The notes beneath the pieces were generated by a model that saw only the letters and a program-made list of their open reading frames with translations, had not been told where the DNA came from and made no database searches. Source: Syngnathus acus (taxonomy: Eukaryota; Chordata; Actinopteri; Syngnathiformes; Syngnathidae). Taken from it: a stretch of 64,000 nucleotides of DNA. Below are positions 12,101 to 24,700 of this stretch, piece after piece. The stretch is from contig NC_051091.1 in assembly GCF_901709675.1 (NCBI RefSeq), forward strand, positions 4,500,967 through 4,564,966, written 5' to 3'. The translations under genes were made by a program, and so were the position numbers. How positions within the stretch are numbered: position 1 is the first letter of the stretch; each line of letters opens with the position of its first letter.

Positions 12101-15100
12101 GAGCTATTATTCTTATCTGAAAAGCTTGCAGGCTACAAAGACGATAGACAAGAGTCGGAGAATGAGAGTGGAAGAGAGGCGCGCTAAGCGACAAAACAAG
12201 ACAGGAGGGAAAAACGGATTCCTCTGAAGTCAAGATCGATGCTACCGTTGGGTTCCGGCAGCGCGTATTGGCAGCAAAAACAAGGACTCTATTGATTTGT
12301 ATTTCAATCAAAAATGTAGGTTGTCTCTTTTGTAATTTCCAGGCTTCCTCACAATAGAAAAATAAAAACCACTCTTACACCCAAAGGACACTGGGACATT
12401 TGTGACATGATTATTATGTTGCACTTATCGCTATCTTTTTCTTTTCTAAAGTCAGAGTAGTGACTTTTTTCATGGTATTCTTCCTTGCTGCATCTCCTGG
12501 AGTATCATTTACTGGATTACTGCATCTAACTTGTGCAAGGGCCTTCTGCTCAAAAAATATTTCCCCATTCATTCTATGAAGCGCTAAAAGAAATCTTGTG
12601 TCTAATAATACAAATCAAGACATTTTATTTTTCCAAAGTGTCTACTTTGGGGAAATCGGTTCTAAAGGTATAAGATGATGCTTACAGCAGCAAGAGCAAG
12701 TTCAATCTGCACTGCATTATGGTTCCATTATAAGATTTTTGGAATGAAAGGGGGGAAAAAAACCATCACAAGGGATGAAAACAATCTTGACGTTCAGAGA
12801 TAACAACTTGGAAAGTACCACCTTCAGTAGATCATACGAGAACATGTCAAAGGAATGTGTTTGGATATGAAAATATTATTCAATGGAAGAATCGTTAGAA
12901 TAATCGATTCAAATACGATCCTATAGTGACATATACAGTATTCGCAATGTTTACTGTCTTATTACTTGAATTATAAATGGACGCTTGTTCAAAATCTAGT
13001 GCTTGTGTGCGTGCCCTCATGTGTCGTTCTCTGATACATTCTTCTGCATTGCTCATTAATTAGCTTCAAGATTGACGGCTGGATCATTCTGCCGGTCTAT
13101 AATCCTTTAAGTTCTCCATTTAGGATAATGTGCTGACATTAAACACAAACAAATCCACAAAATTCATTGCATCGATTTTATTTTTATTATTTTTCATCTT
13201 TGAATATCCCAAACCTTTCTCCTGTGAAGACGAATGAGGTGTCTGAGCACAAGTGATCATACCAAAACGATGTACCTGAGACTTTCCACCACTACGTCAG
13301 GTCTGATACAAGCTACTAAAAAATGTTGTTCACCGAATACTGAATGCATAAGCTCTCTCTTTTTTTTTTTTTTATGTCACTTCATCTTCACTAAGCAGTA
13401 AACGTTTTATTTTGTGTCGGCCTGGCTGCCTTTCGCCTAGACCGTCATAAATACAAATCGACAGCTATGAATGTGCTTTGTTGACAAGCTGTCTGGGGTG
13501 ACGTTAAATTATTGACACATTATTGCTGGTAAAGTAAACAATTTGTGGTTTACATTCCTATTCTGAATAGGAGAAGCCCTTATTTTTAAGTCAATGCAGG
13601 TATTGAGAATTTGGGGTCTTGTTTTCGCTTTTCTTTATAGGGTTGAGTAAACTAATAGGCTAATAATTACCAATCCGATAATCCACGAGTAAGCGTCGCA
13701 AAAACAGGTCATACAGAAAGGATTGTATGCCAGTGAATAATTGAAGATGACAAAACACCACTTTATCCAGAAAAGCCGATTTATGTTTAGCTGTGTGTAA
13801 ATCCTATTGTCCAAGGCGGCGGTGAAAACCTTTGGTAATGAACTGGAAGATTACAGGTTATTTTTAAAGCCGAAAAGGTGACACAGAGGTCTCCGCGTGG
13901 GAACGTGATTTGTTTTTATGCCGCAACAAAAAAAAAAGCCAATAAAATCTTAATCAAGGCAACCGATCGTTCGCATGCGCAGAGATGCAGAGCGCAAATA
14001 CAAATTGATTGAGGGCTAGCTTGATCAATAGCAAAAAAAAAAAAAAAAAGCGCTACGGTAAGAAATGCAGAAAGTATTCACGTGAAATGATACGACTTAG
14101 TCGTTTGTGCCGCTGTGTGATCAAAACAAGCTATATAATTTGTTTCCAAGAAACATGAAAGAAACTCACATTTATCCCATTTAATGAACGATTACGCCTT
14201 TAATTTCCTCTTCAACACAGTCCTCATTCCCTTGCCAGTGACTCCAGTTTTGGCAGCATCAGAGCTAGCTAGTCCTTGCCTTTTTCATATAATTGCTTCA
14301 TGATTTCCCTCACAATCTTTTTGCAGATGCAGGCTGGAGGCTCCATTTACCTCCATTTGAAGGTCACGATTCAGAGGATTGGCTCGCATCTATTTTGGTG
14401 GGAAAAGTGCAACAGCACGCAGGTGCCGTTATTAACCCTTTTAAGTTGTCATCTTTTTAGTCTTTTGTGAAGTATATTTACTGAATCTTATATAAGACCC
14501 CGGGCATGTTTTTTTTTTTTAGAGCAAGTGAAAGACAGCTGCTGTGTGAATATCTTGAAGAACTAAAGGTCAAAATGATACACAAACAAGTGCATGAGGT
14601 AAAACTTTGTAATTCTAAAGAATTCAGCAGGCGCCCACTGGAGGAACCAGTTTGAGATTCACAAGGTTTTCTCCACACAGAAAGATCTTGGTTGATGGAC
14701 AGCCCCGTGCACAAAAGCGCCACACAAATGTCATGTTTGATGTTGTTGCAGCAGTCCACAGAAGAGGAATTAATTATATTTCTATACGGCCTTGCTTATA
14801 TAGCGCTAACCTAAAGAGAGCTGGCTCTCAGCTTTGCACAAATTTGATACATAGATTGTCAGGAATAGAAAATGGACCCTCATGAGCACAAGTGGTATAG
14901 AAATGTGTTGTTTTCTTTCATCACATCAGCAAACTACGGTATTGCAATTTGTTTTCGCTCACAGAGAAAGCCACTACAAAAGAGAGGAATATTGTAGCAT
15001 AGCTTGGGTGGCTTGCTAGATGCATTTGGCTCCACACGCGAGTCATGAGGCAGAGAGTTGGTTAAAGCCAGGAACACAGTCTGCTTTGCTACCAAGGCTA

Positions 15101-18100
15101 ACAAGAGAAAGAGAAATGATGCAGCTCATCATCGCTACCTGTATTCTATCGCCTCACGACAGACTGCTGGTCCTGGCTGCAGAGATGAAATACTCTCTGA
15201 AGGACAAGAGACCTTCAGGAGTCAAAGGCAAAATAGCATCCCGCTTATCACATGCATAGACACATAATCCCTCCAAACCTTCTTTTGCTCACGCACCCAC
15301 ACACACAGAGTTGTTGGGACCAAACATACTTATGGACCGACGGTCTTTTGCTCGCTTTGGAGCCGGACGGCGGGCTGTTGCAAAGCAGATATGGCTCCAT
15401 GCCAGATTCTCCTTGTATAGTCTAATTGGGGTCACGTAGCGAGTCATTTTGTGAAAGCAACTTCTAGAGACGGCACCAAACAATAGGAAAACCACACTGA
15501 AGTGTTTAGCTGTTGGGGTCATGATCCTACTTAAATTTATCTTCTGTACTGTACTGTTCTTTTACCCTGCAAAAGTGGAAGCAGTTAATAATAGTACGGT
15601 AAAAAGGCAATAAATCAAAAGCGCTGGGATGAGGCCAGTAAGGAGGGACACCTACTTCATCGCTTCAGATAGAAAGAGCAAATAAAGGGACAGAGCTGAT
15701 TTCCCACTTCCTACAGTCTTCTAAATCTGTTCTAAAGGTCCTCTGGAGTCCTGGAGATTTTTGCAAGGAATTGTCAAGTCATATGCACGCCAGTGATGTC
15801 CATACATTACTGTACTGTGACGGGTGCAGTCAATGAATGAGGGTGAGGTAGCCGCTCAAAATAGCCACACGTTTATTCTCATCCACTCACTGCCGGAGCC
15901 AGGAGGCACGGGGTCACTAACCATCCCCTTGTTTTATGATTTCATTTTAAATCATTTTCAATCGGTGGCAAAAATAGAATTTCCCTCCAAGTTCTACAAT
16001 ATTCCCCCCCAAACCTTCCCTGTTCCATTTCCAAAACACCATACTCAAAAGTTTGAGTTAGAAATGTAAACCAAGTTTTAGTAAGGCATCATGTTGAAAG
16101 TGTATTAGAAGGCTTGTGAAGCATACAGAGCTGTGTCAGGTGAAACATCACTTCTGACACTGACAAAGTTCTGGAAGGTGTGTGTGAGTCATTGTGTGTG
16201 CGTGCGTGCATGCGTGCGAGCGAGAGAGCAAAATGGTGTGAGGAAGCAAGCACGAAAGGAGAGAGAGCAAGATAAGGCGTCTGTCCAGCTCTTGGAGGGT
16301 GGTGATGGTTTACACAGCGCTGTGAAATCATTGGAATATTTCTTTTCATGGCTTATCTCACCACAGCGGGAATCTGCCCGAACCACAACTCCAATTCAAC
16401 TTCTTTGTGGGTTGCCTGTGTACCGCCACCTCCTGCTCCCGTCCTGTTCCAGCTCACAGTCAAACGTCTCCATCGCAGCATAAGATGATTTATTCAGAAC
16501 AACTTAGTGGAAGTGCCGGGATTTTTTTTTGTTCTTTTCAGTGAATTTAACAAAAAGGTTTTAGGGACCTCAAATGCGTATGAATGGCTTTTGAACTTCA
16601 ACAACAAGTCGAGTAAAATAGCTGAATGGGACATGTTCTCTTCAAACGCTACAGAAAGGAAAAAAAAAAAAGATTTTTGTCACAAGATTTTGTTGAATGC
16701 TCATTTTGTTCTTGCTTGTACTAAAAATCAAGACTGCTCCATTTTCTTCCAGGGGTTGGCCGAGACCCCTTAGTGGCAACCAAATTTGTATTCTTAATTT
16801 TTCATCGTTGTCATGCTCCAACTTTGTCCCCCGCTGCAAAAATGAAGACGTTTTGATGATGTTTACCGTGGGAGAATTTACGGCAGCGTTCATTAAAGGT
16901 CTCCCAAACATACCGGCGCAATGGATTCAGAAAGGCCCAAGACAGAAGAGTTAGTTGCAATACCATTGTGAAACCAAAGCAAATGCACAGCACATGACAC
17001 ATTGTGTTTAATCACACAAGATATACGCCAAGAATGAATGCAGAATAACGCTCAATTAGTCCTACTCAGGAAACATAATGTACTCGCATCCACAGCGCCC
17101 ACACATGACAAAACAAGTCCCATTTCACCGCAGCGTGAGGCCCCGATGTGACTGGAAACAGAAGCCTGGTTCACAGTATGCCTGCTGGGCCACAACCCTT
17201 TGGTCCTTCCCACAAACGCTCACTGTCATTTTCTCCGGGGACACAACAGCCTCGGTCTCTAGCGGTCCCGCAACCTGCTCACAAGCGCCGTAGCGGCCGA
17301 AAACCCAACACAGCTGATCCATTCGTTTTCTTGAAAGCTGACAGTTTCAGGTTATACTCCGTGCAGTGAAGCCGTTAAATAAAGGATTCCTCTCGCTTAG
17401 CGTACTAGCATACAGAAGGCAGGGCTTTGGTAAATCGAGCGAGTGTACATTAATCATCGCACGACGAACGACACTGCCGGAGCCCGACGAGTGGACGATT
17501 TGGAGGGCGGCATGGTTGCGAGATAGCGGCCGCCATACATCACGGGAATAGCGAATGTATTTGACTTGGGTTCAAAATGTCTGCGGCAATAAGGAGACCT
17601 TGGCCCATTTCTAAACAGGCAGAAAGTGTCAGCCCCGAGGCCGCTGTGGTTCTTTCCCTCCCTCCAAAATAACAAAACAAACAGCATAATTCAATTGTTC
17701 CAGTGGAAGCTGAAAGATCCTCATGTCAGCTGCTATTGCAATGTGACAAAAAATTCTCTTGGCATTTTTCATTTTAACAAGACAAAAATGGACTGGAAAT
17801 ATTAGCATCACAACAACACTACAAAATGTCCTTTGACCCAAATGTCACCAACATGACTTCAAACAAAAAGCCCCTCGTGCAAACTTTTACATGAGCCAAA
17901 AATAGTGGACGCTTCTTTGGTAGTTTCATACCATGGCCAAATTTAAAGAAAAAAAAAATGGAAGCATCTCTCAGTCTAGAACTCTTGGCTGCAGCAGAGA
18001 TGGATTTTTCTATTACAGCAGATTCACCAATACATAGAAGAGGCATGCGGGAGAAAATGCAGCATAATTTCTCATGGCAGGAATGAACCTCACGATGGAT

Positions 18101-18501
18101 GCACAACACTGGCTGCTCTGAACAGAAATGGAGCAAATGAAAACAGAAGTGCATTGCCTGCAAAAATCCAAAAGACACTATTTGGAAAATGCCTCATTAC
18201 ACATTGTAAAATACTCGACTTCTTTCAGGTTTGGACACAAATCGATAAGAAATGACAACGGGCGCACAGAGGAGAAATACATTCTGAACCCATTGTTGCA
18301 ACTGCCCGCTTCAGTATCCACACCTTTTAGAGTTTACAATACACAATCACAACCTTCAACACTGCAGCATAACAAACATAACAAAGGTCTGGCACATAGG
18401 TTCAACATGTGAAGAAGACCCACACTCAATCAATTTCTATATGAGGATGATGCAAAAGGAAAAAAACCAAGTCAATAATTGAGATCCAGCAGCAAACGTA
18501 C

Positions 18502-18613
18502 CTTTGAGAATGTTCTGGCCGTGCAGCGCAACCCTGGGAACTATCACCGTGTAGAAGTTCTGGGAGAAGCCTGACCTGCACGGAGGTTTTACGGACAGGC
18601 CCGTCTTACTCCC
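18502..18613 (-). CDS. Type I cadherin, coding exon 2 (start of prodomain)
   Basis: This 112-nt exon has a consensus acceptor (TTTCTTTCACAG|GGG) and donor (AAAG|GTACGT). It enters in phase 0 from exon 1 and leaves in phase 1. It encodes 37 residues plus one G. The cysteine is at exon residue 12 and opens the core CRSGFSQNFYTVIVPR, followed by GQNILK. This is the first strand of the cadherin prodomain; human homologues read CKAGFSEDDYT (CDH4), CHPGFDAESYT (CDH1) and CTPGFQQKVFH (CDH13) here. Cysteine position, exon length and phase-1 exit match CDH2 and CDH13, where exon 2 is also 37 codons plus one base. GFS and YT favour CDH4; Q-x-I-L favours CDH13; VPR resembles CDH1, but CDH1 has one residue more. 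The prodomain is removed by furin-type proteases to give an adhesive cadherin. The paralogue is not resolved, so no symbol is given. Confidence 0.85.
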
Positions 18614-19913
18614 CTGTGAAAGAAAACGAACCGTTAAGCATCAGCAAATTAACTTGCAGTTTCAGCGAGTCATTTCAAAGTCTTTTTCAGGCTGGTATTA
18701 TCGAAAACATTGTATCGTTAGACTACTCGGCTAAAACTTTGACCCAACCAGGGTGACATTTCCTCCTAAAACATGCAAGTACATGATCTTGAAGATCGTT
18801 ATCACTATTACAACCTTCATCATTGCCATGTGATGAAAAATGCTCAATGCCTCACGGGAGATGCTAATAAGAGAAGGTCAAACATATGTGCTACTACATG
18901 TAGTCACCCAACCTACAACAGAGACCCTAATATGAAATGATATTTCTCAGCTTTCACATTCATGCCAACCAGACAATATATCAAGATAGGTATTTATTTA
19001 CCATTGTCATTATAATCATGTGTGGAGTTAAACCGAAACTTTTTTCCTAATTGATTCCCAACCACTGGCCTGCAGAATATAGTGTGTTGCAAGAGACCAT
19101 CAGGTGTGCCACGGGGAATTAGCCAATCAAATATTATTTATTATACAAATGAAGTAATATTTTTTTTATGTATCTGTAGAAATAAAATAGTTGGTGACAA
19201 TATTTGTTTGGTTGTGTGCAGTGAGATTTCTGGAATGTAAAATAGAGCCTTGGCTCAATGAATGTTGGGGGAAAAACAGTCTACAAATGATAAACATTAT
19301 TATTTATATATATTTATTAAAATTATTTTTAGAAATGATGCTGATGGTGAACTGATGCAGTAACTGGCAGATCAAGAAATGCTTAGGCAGTGTCCGAAAC
19401 GGAGCATTTGACATTGCAATGGATAAGAATGTGCAGGTGTACCTAACAAAGTGGTCGGTGACACGCACTAAGCATTTGGTGTGATTGGCAATAAAAGCGT
19501 TGTCACGAGTGATGCTTTGCCCTAGAAATAAACATACGGATATCCAACAACCACGACAAACCTAAAAGTTCAATACTAAATAAGGGCACGGCGGTGCGTA
19601 AATGTGAGTGGCCCAAGTTGGTGACACCATCAGCCGTAACAGAACAAGGAGCCCATTTAAAAATCCCTTCTGCAGCTCAGCGTTGCCGAAAGACAAGCTA
19701 AACGAGAAGAGTTGCCAGTGACTTTTTCACCCTGGTTCGACCACCAAAAAAGAACATCTTCCCGACAGTAAAGCCGCTCGACACTCGGGCTGCTTTTAAT
19801 TTTTGGCGCATCAGTGGCACTGCGGGATAAAAAAGTGCTCGTTCCATGGCCACTCTCATGCACCGCACCAGTGCAGCACTCCCACAACACATTTAGCAAT
19901 TAACTCATCTTAC
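18614..19913 (-). other. Cadherin intron 1 (1.3 kb)
   Basis: The span between the two cadherin exons begins with GTAAGA and ends with a pyrimidine-rich TTTCTTTCACAG, both read on the minus strand. It contains a hAT relic at 19048-19280 and otherwise unremarkable AT-rich sequence. Open frames of 64-80 codons within it show no family resemblance and are ignored. Confidence 0.75.
19048..19280. mobile_element. Decayed hAT-type element in cadherin intron 1
   Basis: The order of recognisable blocks is TTCCCAACCACTGG, GAGACCATCAGGTGTGCC, CCAATCAAAT, then near the right end GATTTCTGGAATG and CTTGGCTCAATGAATGTTGG. This matches the layout of a common teleost hAT family that begins near CAGTGGTTCCCAACCACTGG and ends near GGTTGGGAAACACTG. 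No coding capacity remains. Confidence 0.6.
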
Positions 19914-19967
19914 CGAGGATGCTGCGGCGAATAAGGTGCACGCCGCGATGACGCAGCCTATGTTCAT
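19914..19967 (-). CDS. Type I cadherin, coding exon 1 (start codon and signal peptide)
   Basis: Read on the minus strand, this exon starts at an ATG in a good context (GCAAAGATGA) and encodes 18 residues, MNIGCVIAACTLFAAASS. It ends in phase 0 at a consensus donor (TCG|GTAAGA). The peptide is short, hydrophobic and ends in small residues, as expected for a signal sequence that sends a cadherin to the secretory pathway and cell surface. Human CDH1, CDH2, CDH4 and CDH13 likewise have a 15-20 codon first coding exon ending in phase 0. The exon joins in frame to 18502-18613 after a 1.3 kb intron. No other ATG is evident in the roughly 300 bases upstream, which supports this start. The exon is too short for the ATG-frame listing. 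Seen: ATG, splice donor, reading frame. Known: family exon structure. Inferred: cadherin identity, which rests mainly on exon 2. Confidence 0.8.
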
Positions 19968-20270
19968 CTTTGCAGAGTTTAGGGGGAAGATGAGAGTCTT
20001 CTGCTTTGCTCAGTAGACCTCGGTAATTTCCCGGATTTTGTCTCTTCCTCTTGGGAGTGCGGCGAGGAAAAATGCGCCTACTTGTCTGGCGCTGGAAGTG
20101 CCGCTGACAAGAGAGATGCTGAGCTCTCAGCTCTGGTCACAGAAAGAGCCGCCGCCGGTACCGTTGGAGCAGCCACCGCGTCACTGTAACCCCTCCTACC
20201 TCCAACAGGGGAGCAGAACAGAGCAAAGCGCTCACTATGCGCCCCCTCCAATTCTACCAGATGTCCCGTA
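19968..20270 (-). promoter_or_regulatory. Putative 5'UTR and TATA-less promoter of the cadherin gene
   Basis: The 300 bases upstream of the cadherin start codon are richer in G, C and CpG than the AT-rich surroundings. Read on the minus strand they include GGGGGCGC near 20240, an ACGCGG near 20180 and a run of GGC repeats near 20155. No TATA box is visible, which is typical of cadherin promoters. The transcription start cannot be placed from sequence alone; the 5'UTR probably occupies part of this interval. Confidence 0.45.
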
Positions 20271-21034
20271 ACTGAGCTTGGAAAAGAATTGAAGGCACAG
20301 TCGTTTTTGTTTGGATCTGCACAGTGAATGCCGAAAGATTCAATCTGTCATGCTGCTGGGTGCATAAGTGGGGGGGAAGCCAAAACAGGACTATTAGTGC
20401 ATCTTTGTATGTAGCTCAATAAAGCAGCCAAAATAGTCAACTGTCAATGTAATGAAGTTCTACACAACTGTAAATTACAACCACAAATAGTTAAATAAAT
20501 CAGCCTTGTCAATCAATGCTGAGCATCATCTCCTGGTCTTTAAAATCGAATATCATAGAAAGGTTAACTTATTGGAAAACCTTGTTCAGTAGTTCAATTC
20601 AAGTTAAATGTATATGCCAACTAACGGACTTTTATTATTATTATTTCTTTCACGCTGAAACAAAAGAAAAAAATCTGTGTCGATGGACATGGACTGATAT
20701 GAGAAATTAACAAATGATCAATTAATGCCATTAACTACCTTATTTCTATTTATGTGGGATAATGCCCCTGTCTTGGTGTCTATTTTGTACAGGCATCAAG
20801 AATAATGAGACTTTCTATAGTGGGTCAGGTAACAGTTGTTCTACCAGGCCTCCCCTGAAATAATTGCCTGGCAACTGTGTGAACTCCGCCTTTAACTGGT
20901 CTCACAATTTAATAATGTTGACATTTCCGAAGCCTCTGATCCGTGCCTCGATTTCCATATCTGAGAGGTCATGACAATTTAATCCCATCAAAAGGAATAG
21001 GACAGTATTGCAGTGTCAATCACTGAACCAGAGC
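20271..21034. other. Upstream flank of the cadherin gene, nothing recognised
   Basis: AT-rich sequence without a supported gene. A short ATT repeat (20633-20647) and a few unremarkable short frames are present. Confidence 0.5.
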
Positions 21035-21400
21035 ATTTCCAGTGCATTAAAAAAAATCTACACACCCCATCATGAATAACTCAAAAGACGAGCGATTGCT
21101 ACTGAAGGAGAGACATTGTATAGAACAAGTCATCCCTCTTCAAATACCAAGTTTTTTTGTAATATAAAGGAGAGGAACCAAGATAAACACACAACTTTCA
21201 CATTTAGTTGTTCTTGTAGTTTCTTTTGAGTCTTTTGTTTTTCTTTCTAGCAGAAGTCTGAAGGTTTATGGTAATGCTGAATAGTATTTGGAACTGTTCA
21301 AAATTCATCTGCCAGGTTGCAGCTACAGAAAAACAGCCCCAAAGCATGAGCCTTGTATTTGTAAAATATCCATGTGTTAATTTTGTTCTCTGGCTCAAAA
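21035..21400 (-). pseudogene. Tc1/mariner-type transposase relic
   Basis: On the minus strand, a frame around 21204-21398 contains the residues LMLWGCFSVAATW. This matches the (V/L)MxWGCFSAxGT block that precedes the second catalytic aspartate in fish Tc1-like transposases. The following residues, NLQTSARKK, correspond to a family-typical stretch (NLQASARKL) used in one Tc1 lineage. The DDE catalytic core, DNA-binding domain and C-terminus are missing. At the low-coordinate end, AATCTACACACCCC near 21055 resembles the terminal repeat of the same lineage (GTCTACACACCCC). The element is internally deleted and inactive. Confidence 0.6.
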
Positions 21401-21590
21401 GTCAATAGACAATATGAATATTGAAGATAAATGTTAATTGTGGACGATGGGGCTAAGAGTGTATTTCGTATTTTCACTCTATGGAATGTAACGTTTTGAG
21501 TTTAGCTACAAAGATGAATTGTTTCAGCCTGGGTAAGGGTTCACACCCCATCACACAAATATTGCCATAACATGGTAGATATTTCCAAGG

Positions 21591-21750
21591 TAATCCTGAG
21601 GCATTCTTAGAACAGCCGGGAGGCACAGTCTATTCAACATGTCCGGAGTCTTCCCCGGGGCCGCCTCCCAGTGGAACGTGCCCTGATGAGGTGCATCCTA
21701 AAAATGTCCGAGCCACCTCATCGTACTCCTTTCGAATCAGGAGGTGAACC
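21591..21750. repeat. Fragment resembling a widespread teleost interspersed repeat
   Basis: The blocks GGGGCCGCCTCCCAGTGG, GATGAGGTGCATCCTAAA and CCGAGCCACCTCATCGTACT appear in the order I associate with a very common teleost repeat (usual core CCGAGCCACCTCATCTGGCT). It is degenerate and unassigned to a named family. It adjoins the Tc1 relic at 21035-21400. Confidence 0.4.
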
Positions 21751-24700
21751 AAATCAGGATTAATAATAAAAATAATCAAATAAGTACGCTTAATGATATC
21801 TATGTGGTTAAATTTACACAATGTAGCACTTCCTGTATGACACTCTTATTTTGAAAGACAAAACACCAATTCAGGAAGAGGAAGTTGCTGTTAATGATCA
21901 ATAAATAACGAATTAATAAACATCACATACAACACTCTTATGATGGATGCTGATGCGCAAAGTGAAAAGGGTTTAATAGCTTCGCCAGAAATAGGCAAGC
22001 GGCCCGGGAACCACCTATTGAGCATCCCTGGCTATTTGTTACAAAAGGTTGTTTTTTTTTTAATTGAATATCATAGCATTTTCCACCTTTTCAAATGGAA
22101 ACTCATGTTTTTTCAACACATGCAGATTCATAGCACATATGCTATTATCAACTGTGTCGAAAGGCCCATTATCACTGACCTGAGGCGGTATAACAATCAG
22201 CCCACACTGTGCGTGCTACTTTTTTGACCCTGGTTCGTCAAACAGTATGTGATGTCTGCAAAAGTCGTTATGGAATCCTGCTGGAGGTGTTTTTTTTTTT
22301 TAATTGTGCCGCACAGAATGACTCATAAGTCTTCTCACTTGGAAATCCGTGCCGAACCTCAGCCTTCTAAAATACTTGTCTAAAATACGAAAAGCGCTAA
22401 AACACCATCATCAAAATCTTCTACTGAGACCATGTTAAAATAAACAAGTAAAAGAAGAAAGAAAGAACATTAATTCACTTTGTGATGATAAAAGTGAACC
22501 AAATCTATTTTGTGTGTTTGGTGTTTAAACACGTCTTCTGGATACTTCCTACTAAAGGAACATTATGCAAATGTGCTATTGCAAATATTGCTTTTTGATG
22601 CAGTTTGCTTTGGGTATTATTTACTACGGGGCTTAATTAACTACACACAAAAAGTATATAGCGTGTGTATGTAGAAGGACGAAGCTCCATCATATAATGG
22701 CACAAGCCCATCAGTGTAAAAGAAAAGCAATAACACATAAAACTGTTGTGTGAATAATTCAGTAGGAGGAAGCATAAATAGTGGATTAGACTTGATTTAA
22801 TTTTGTCTGTGTGGAAGCAGTGCTTGTCATTAAACAAACAAAGAGACGTGCAACTGGGAAGAAGAGTTCAGAACCCGCATGGCAAGTCCTTTGCATGGAG
22901 CCAAATCAGTCCAGTGCGAAGCTCAGACGTAAGCTGCCGCACGGGCAAAAGCACAGCTACCATAAAACCGACTCCATTGTTTCAATGGTTGTCTCTCAGG
23001 GCACCATTTTCACAAAAAGATCACTGAACCGTTTGCCTCATAACACAGCCTCACACTGATCTCTATTCACATGGGCACACATCAGGTGAGATTTGTTTTA
23101 CTTTGATACAAAACCAAATCTGTGTAGCTGACAATGGAGCCTGAAAAAAAAATGGAGAATTTCAAATTCAATGTCTGTCACCATGAATATGGATGAATAC
23201 ATAGTTTCCCATCTTGACATTCTTTGCAAGGCAGCACTTTTGGGCTTTTATTGATTTGCTGAAGGCAAATATTCCAAATGGCTCTTGAATAATTGTATTA
23301 GCATTCAAATAAGTATTCATGAGATGGGAGACATCAGTAATATGAACGTATCATGATTTGTTGGCTACACCGTATCAAACCACCGCTGATGGCAACTGTT
23401 TGAAGTCATTCATCGGGGCGGGGCCGACGCCTGAATGAGAGCAAATGTAGCCTGCAACCTGTGGTGGATATTGGGAGAAATGTGAAGTGATGCTTCTCTG
23501 GGCAATGGGCGCTAATACGAGGAGCCAAAGCTCAGACGACACCGGCCGAACGGTTGATTGAGCTTCGTCGGAGGACCGGGTCTTGGCAACACCCCTCTTT
23601 TTCCATATTCCTCCATCATTTTAACACAGCATTGAAAACGGCAATGCATAATCACACCTGAGAAATGACACTCGCAGTGTATTCAAACTATATCGTGGTG
23701 TCAAAGATTCATATAAGTTGGACAATGCAGTCGTCGCTAATGTAGTTTCCCTTCTATTGTCCTCTATCGGCTCAATCTTCTCGTTTCTATAGCGCCTCCG
23801 CCAGTCTTTTTCCAAACCAGAATCTGCTTGCAAATGTTAAATGTAATAGAATTCAGGAGCCGTCTGCTGCGTGGCCCCATGTAGCACACCCCAGTTGACA
23901 AAATGCTTGGGATGCTCTACGCTTGTCATACAGCTTGCCCTATTTAAATGGGCTCTGCCCTCTATGTCTCCTTCCAGGTACAGATATGAAATATTGACTG
24001 TTCTCATATTGGGCTGCAACCCGCAACCCCCATTAAGCCTCGCTGCTGCTGTTATACTCTGCTATCAAAGTGCTGGCACAGCAAACTGAAGAGCGGAAGC
24101 AGGCAGATATACAATGGCCGATGATTTAACAGACAATAAAAGCATGTATGAGGAAATGTACACAATGCAGCGACGGATGGGGGGGGGGCGTCACAAATGC
24201 ACCTAGCACAAGTCTTGTGGGGCGCTATTAAATCAAGTCTGAGGAAATATGAGACAGTATTGATGGACATGCTCTTCCTAAAATATATATATATATATAA
24301 ATTAATAAATAAAAGCAAGCTGAATGTGCAGAAAGTCGCAATTGTGCCCTGTTGTCTGCGGTCAACTGCTGAGTGACAAATTGCCGTTTTGCAGCACACT
24401 TGCCAATCGTACATCCCCCTTGACTCGAGAGGGAGTAAATCTGAAACAGTCATCCGAGAAAAACAGTACGCTTGGTGCCTCTATAAATGTTCTCAGTGTG
24501 GTACGGGAGGGGGTGAGGTCTTTAGCTTTCTTCTGTTTAAAAGTACATGAAGGTCCAAAAGTGTAGCACTGTGCACAAAGAGCGAAAAAGCCACAAATTC
24601 TCATCAGGTTGATACAAAGAAACTCACTCAAAAGGAGACAGACTGCTTGATGTATGTAGGTGGTATTCACATTGGAAGAAATACTAATGGGATTTATAAA

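Larger units (their letters stand above)
1..18501 (-). other. Cadherin intron 2 (partial, at least 18.5 kb)
   Basis: This runs from the exon 2 donor to the edge of the window. I saw no segment resembling exon 3, which in the family begins about V-x-F-x-D-C, so the intron most likely continues past base 1. A very large second intron is usual in classical cadherin genes. It contains a SINE-tail fragment, two hAT relics, an AT array, a C22 run and CA repeats, listed separately. The other stretches (about 1-1190, 1417-3920, 4105-8156 and 8431-18501) hold only non-coding AT-rich sequence with A or T runs such as 11210-11224 and 14033-14050. No other gene is supported. Confidence 0.6.

Noticed and set aside
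19657-19899. 80-codon minus-strand frame ending next to cadherin exon 1
   Set aside because: It lies wholly in intron 1 downstream of a consensus donor and does not continue the cadherin frame sensibly.
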